Shown here piece after piece: positions 63,545 to 64,000 of a stretch of 64,000 bases of DNA. The stretch lies in the NCBI RefSeq assembly GCF_001583495.1, contig NZ_LQAQ01000111.1:62001-126000 (forward strand), in the 5' to 3' direction. Below the pieces are notes generated by a model. It had not been told where the DNA came from. It saw only the letters and a list, made by a program, of their open reading frames with translations, and did not search any database. How positions within the stretch are numbered: the stretch's first letter is position 1; each line of letters begins with the position of its first letter. The translations under genes were made by a program, and so were the position numbers. This stretch comes from Flammeovirga sp. SJP92. Its GTDB lineage: Bacteria; Bacteroidota; Bacteroidia; Cytophagales; Flammeovirgaceae.

Positions 63545-64000
63545 TTACTCTATACTTTCAAGCTCTTGAAGTATGTTGTGCGCAAGCATTGCATGAACTT
63601 TTTCTTTCTTTTCTAATTGAACAGCTTGTTGAGCAATTATTTTTGCTTCCTTATAATTCTTGTCTTTGAACAATAAACCTGCTTTAGTTTCAAGGTTCAT
63701 ACAAGTAGGGTGAACTGCAATTGCTTCATTAATCCATTTCAAGCCCGTTTTTACTTTCTCAGTTTCATCATAATAATTGTAGATGTTCCAGGCCCAGTTT
63801 CTATAAAGGTATGCTCTAACTTCTTGATCTCTATCCTTCAAGATTTCAACACCTTGTTCCATTTTGTTGTAAGCTGTATTAAAATCTTTAATGTTAAGAT
63901 AATATGTAGGATTATAGGCACAGTTCAATGTTTGCCCTTGTCTTCCTAATTCTTTTTCTAGATAGGCCATCAATTCTTGCCAGCCTTTTGTGTCTTTTTT
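63545..64000 (-). CDS. TPR-like helical protein (5' partial)
   Basis: The frame is open past the window end (KKDTKGWQELMAYLEKELGR leads in), so this is the C-terminal ~151 residues. Helical repeats such as NIKDFNTAYNKMEQGVEIL, GLKWINEAIAVHPT and KNYKEAKIIAQQAVQLE suggest tetratricopeptides. The start and any signal peptide lie outside. The terminator at 63484 ends it. Confidence 0.65.
   Translation of the reverse strand, partial: KKDTKGWQELMAYLEKELGRQGQTLNCAYNPTYYLNIKDFNTAYNKMEQGVEILKDRDQEVRAYLYRNWAWNIYNYYDETEKVKTGLKWINEAIAVHPTCMNLETKAGLLFKDKNYKEAKIIAQQAVQLEKKEKVHAMLAHNILQELESIE

Noticed and set aside
1-64000. Prophage, integrase, rRNA or tRNA genes
   Set aside because: None was seen on either strand; genes are metabolic, envelope or regulatory.

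Overview
The window is AT-rich chromosomal DNA from a marine Bacteroidota, most probably of the Cytophagales/Flammeovirga type. Four things point there: a type IX secretion (T9SS) C-terminal sorting domain, paired SusC/SusD transporters beside sulfatases and glycosidases, promoters of the TTG-N19-21-TAnnTTTG form with no Shine-Dalgarno sequences, and a LytS/LytTR pair. Genus is inferred; Bacteroidota is well supported. No rRNA, tRNA, CRISPR array, prophage or complete insertion sequence was seen.

Positions 1-38477 are mostly a polysaccharide utilisation locus (PUL). It starts inside a giant T9SS-exported protein made of 1.32-kb tandem repeats (GLUG plus InlB-like repeats). This overlaps by one base a sulfatase gene. 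A 0.93-kb spacer follows, with a tiny membrane-protein gene, a 265-bp REPIN/MITE-like inverted repeat and a promoter with a paired C-tract operator. From 9018 to 29019 there is one long tightly packed operon: GH2 beta-mannosidase, three sulfatases, a GH42-like hydrolase, SusC-SusD, a second SusC-SusD and a SusE-like DUF1735 lipoprotein. After an unrelated block (TPR protein, 3-TM/winged-helix protein, other membrane and outer-membrane proteins) come a fifth sulfatase, an AraC regulator and a GH71/GH99-like hydrolase. The hydrolase has an upstream C-tract pair at the same distance from its start as the operon has. The working model is as follows: the SusCD pairs import sulfated oligosaccharides, five sulfatases of different signature types desulfate them, and the exo-beta-mannosidase and GH42-like enzyme depolymerise them. 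A sulfated mannose-containing algal glycan is the best guess at substrate, but this is inference.

Positions 38600-54900 hold mainly housekeeping genes: an Ate/Bpt-type aminoacyl-tRNA protein transferase relative with a DUF4393-like partner, pyrE, recQ, pyrD, a PAP2 phosphatase with a GT39/ArnT-like transferase, queA, purB, a penicillin-acylase-family hydrolase and a HAD phosphatase.

Positions 54909-64000 hold a FecCD/FepC-type ABC transporter without its binding protein, a large SpoIIE-type phosphatase with a periplasmic sensor half, a LytS/LytTR pair divergent from a mini MotA/ExbB-like protein across repeated operator-like sequences, a transglutaminase-like lipoprotein, and a TPR-like gene cut by the window end. 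Strong bidirectional hairpin terminators separate most convergent pairs.
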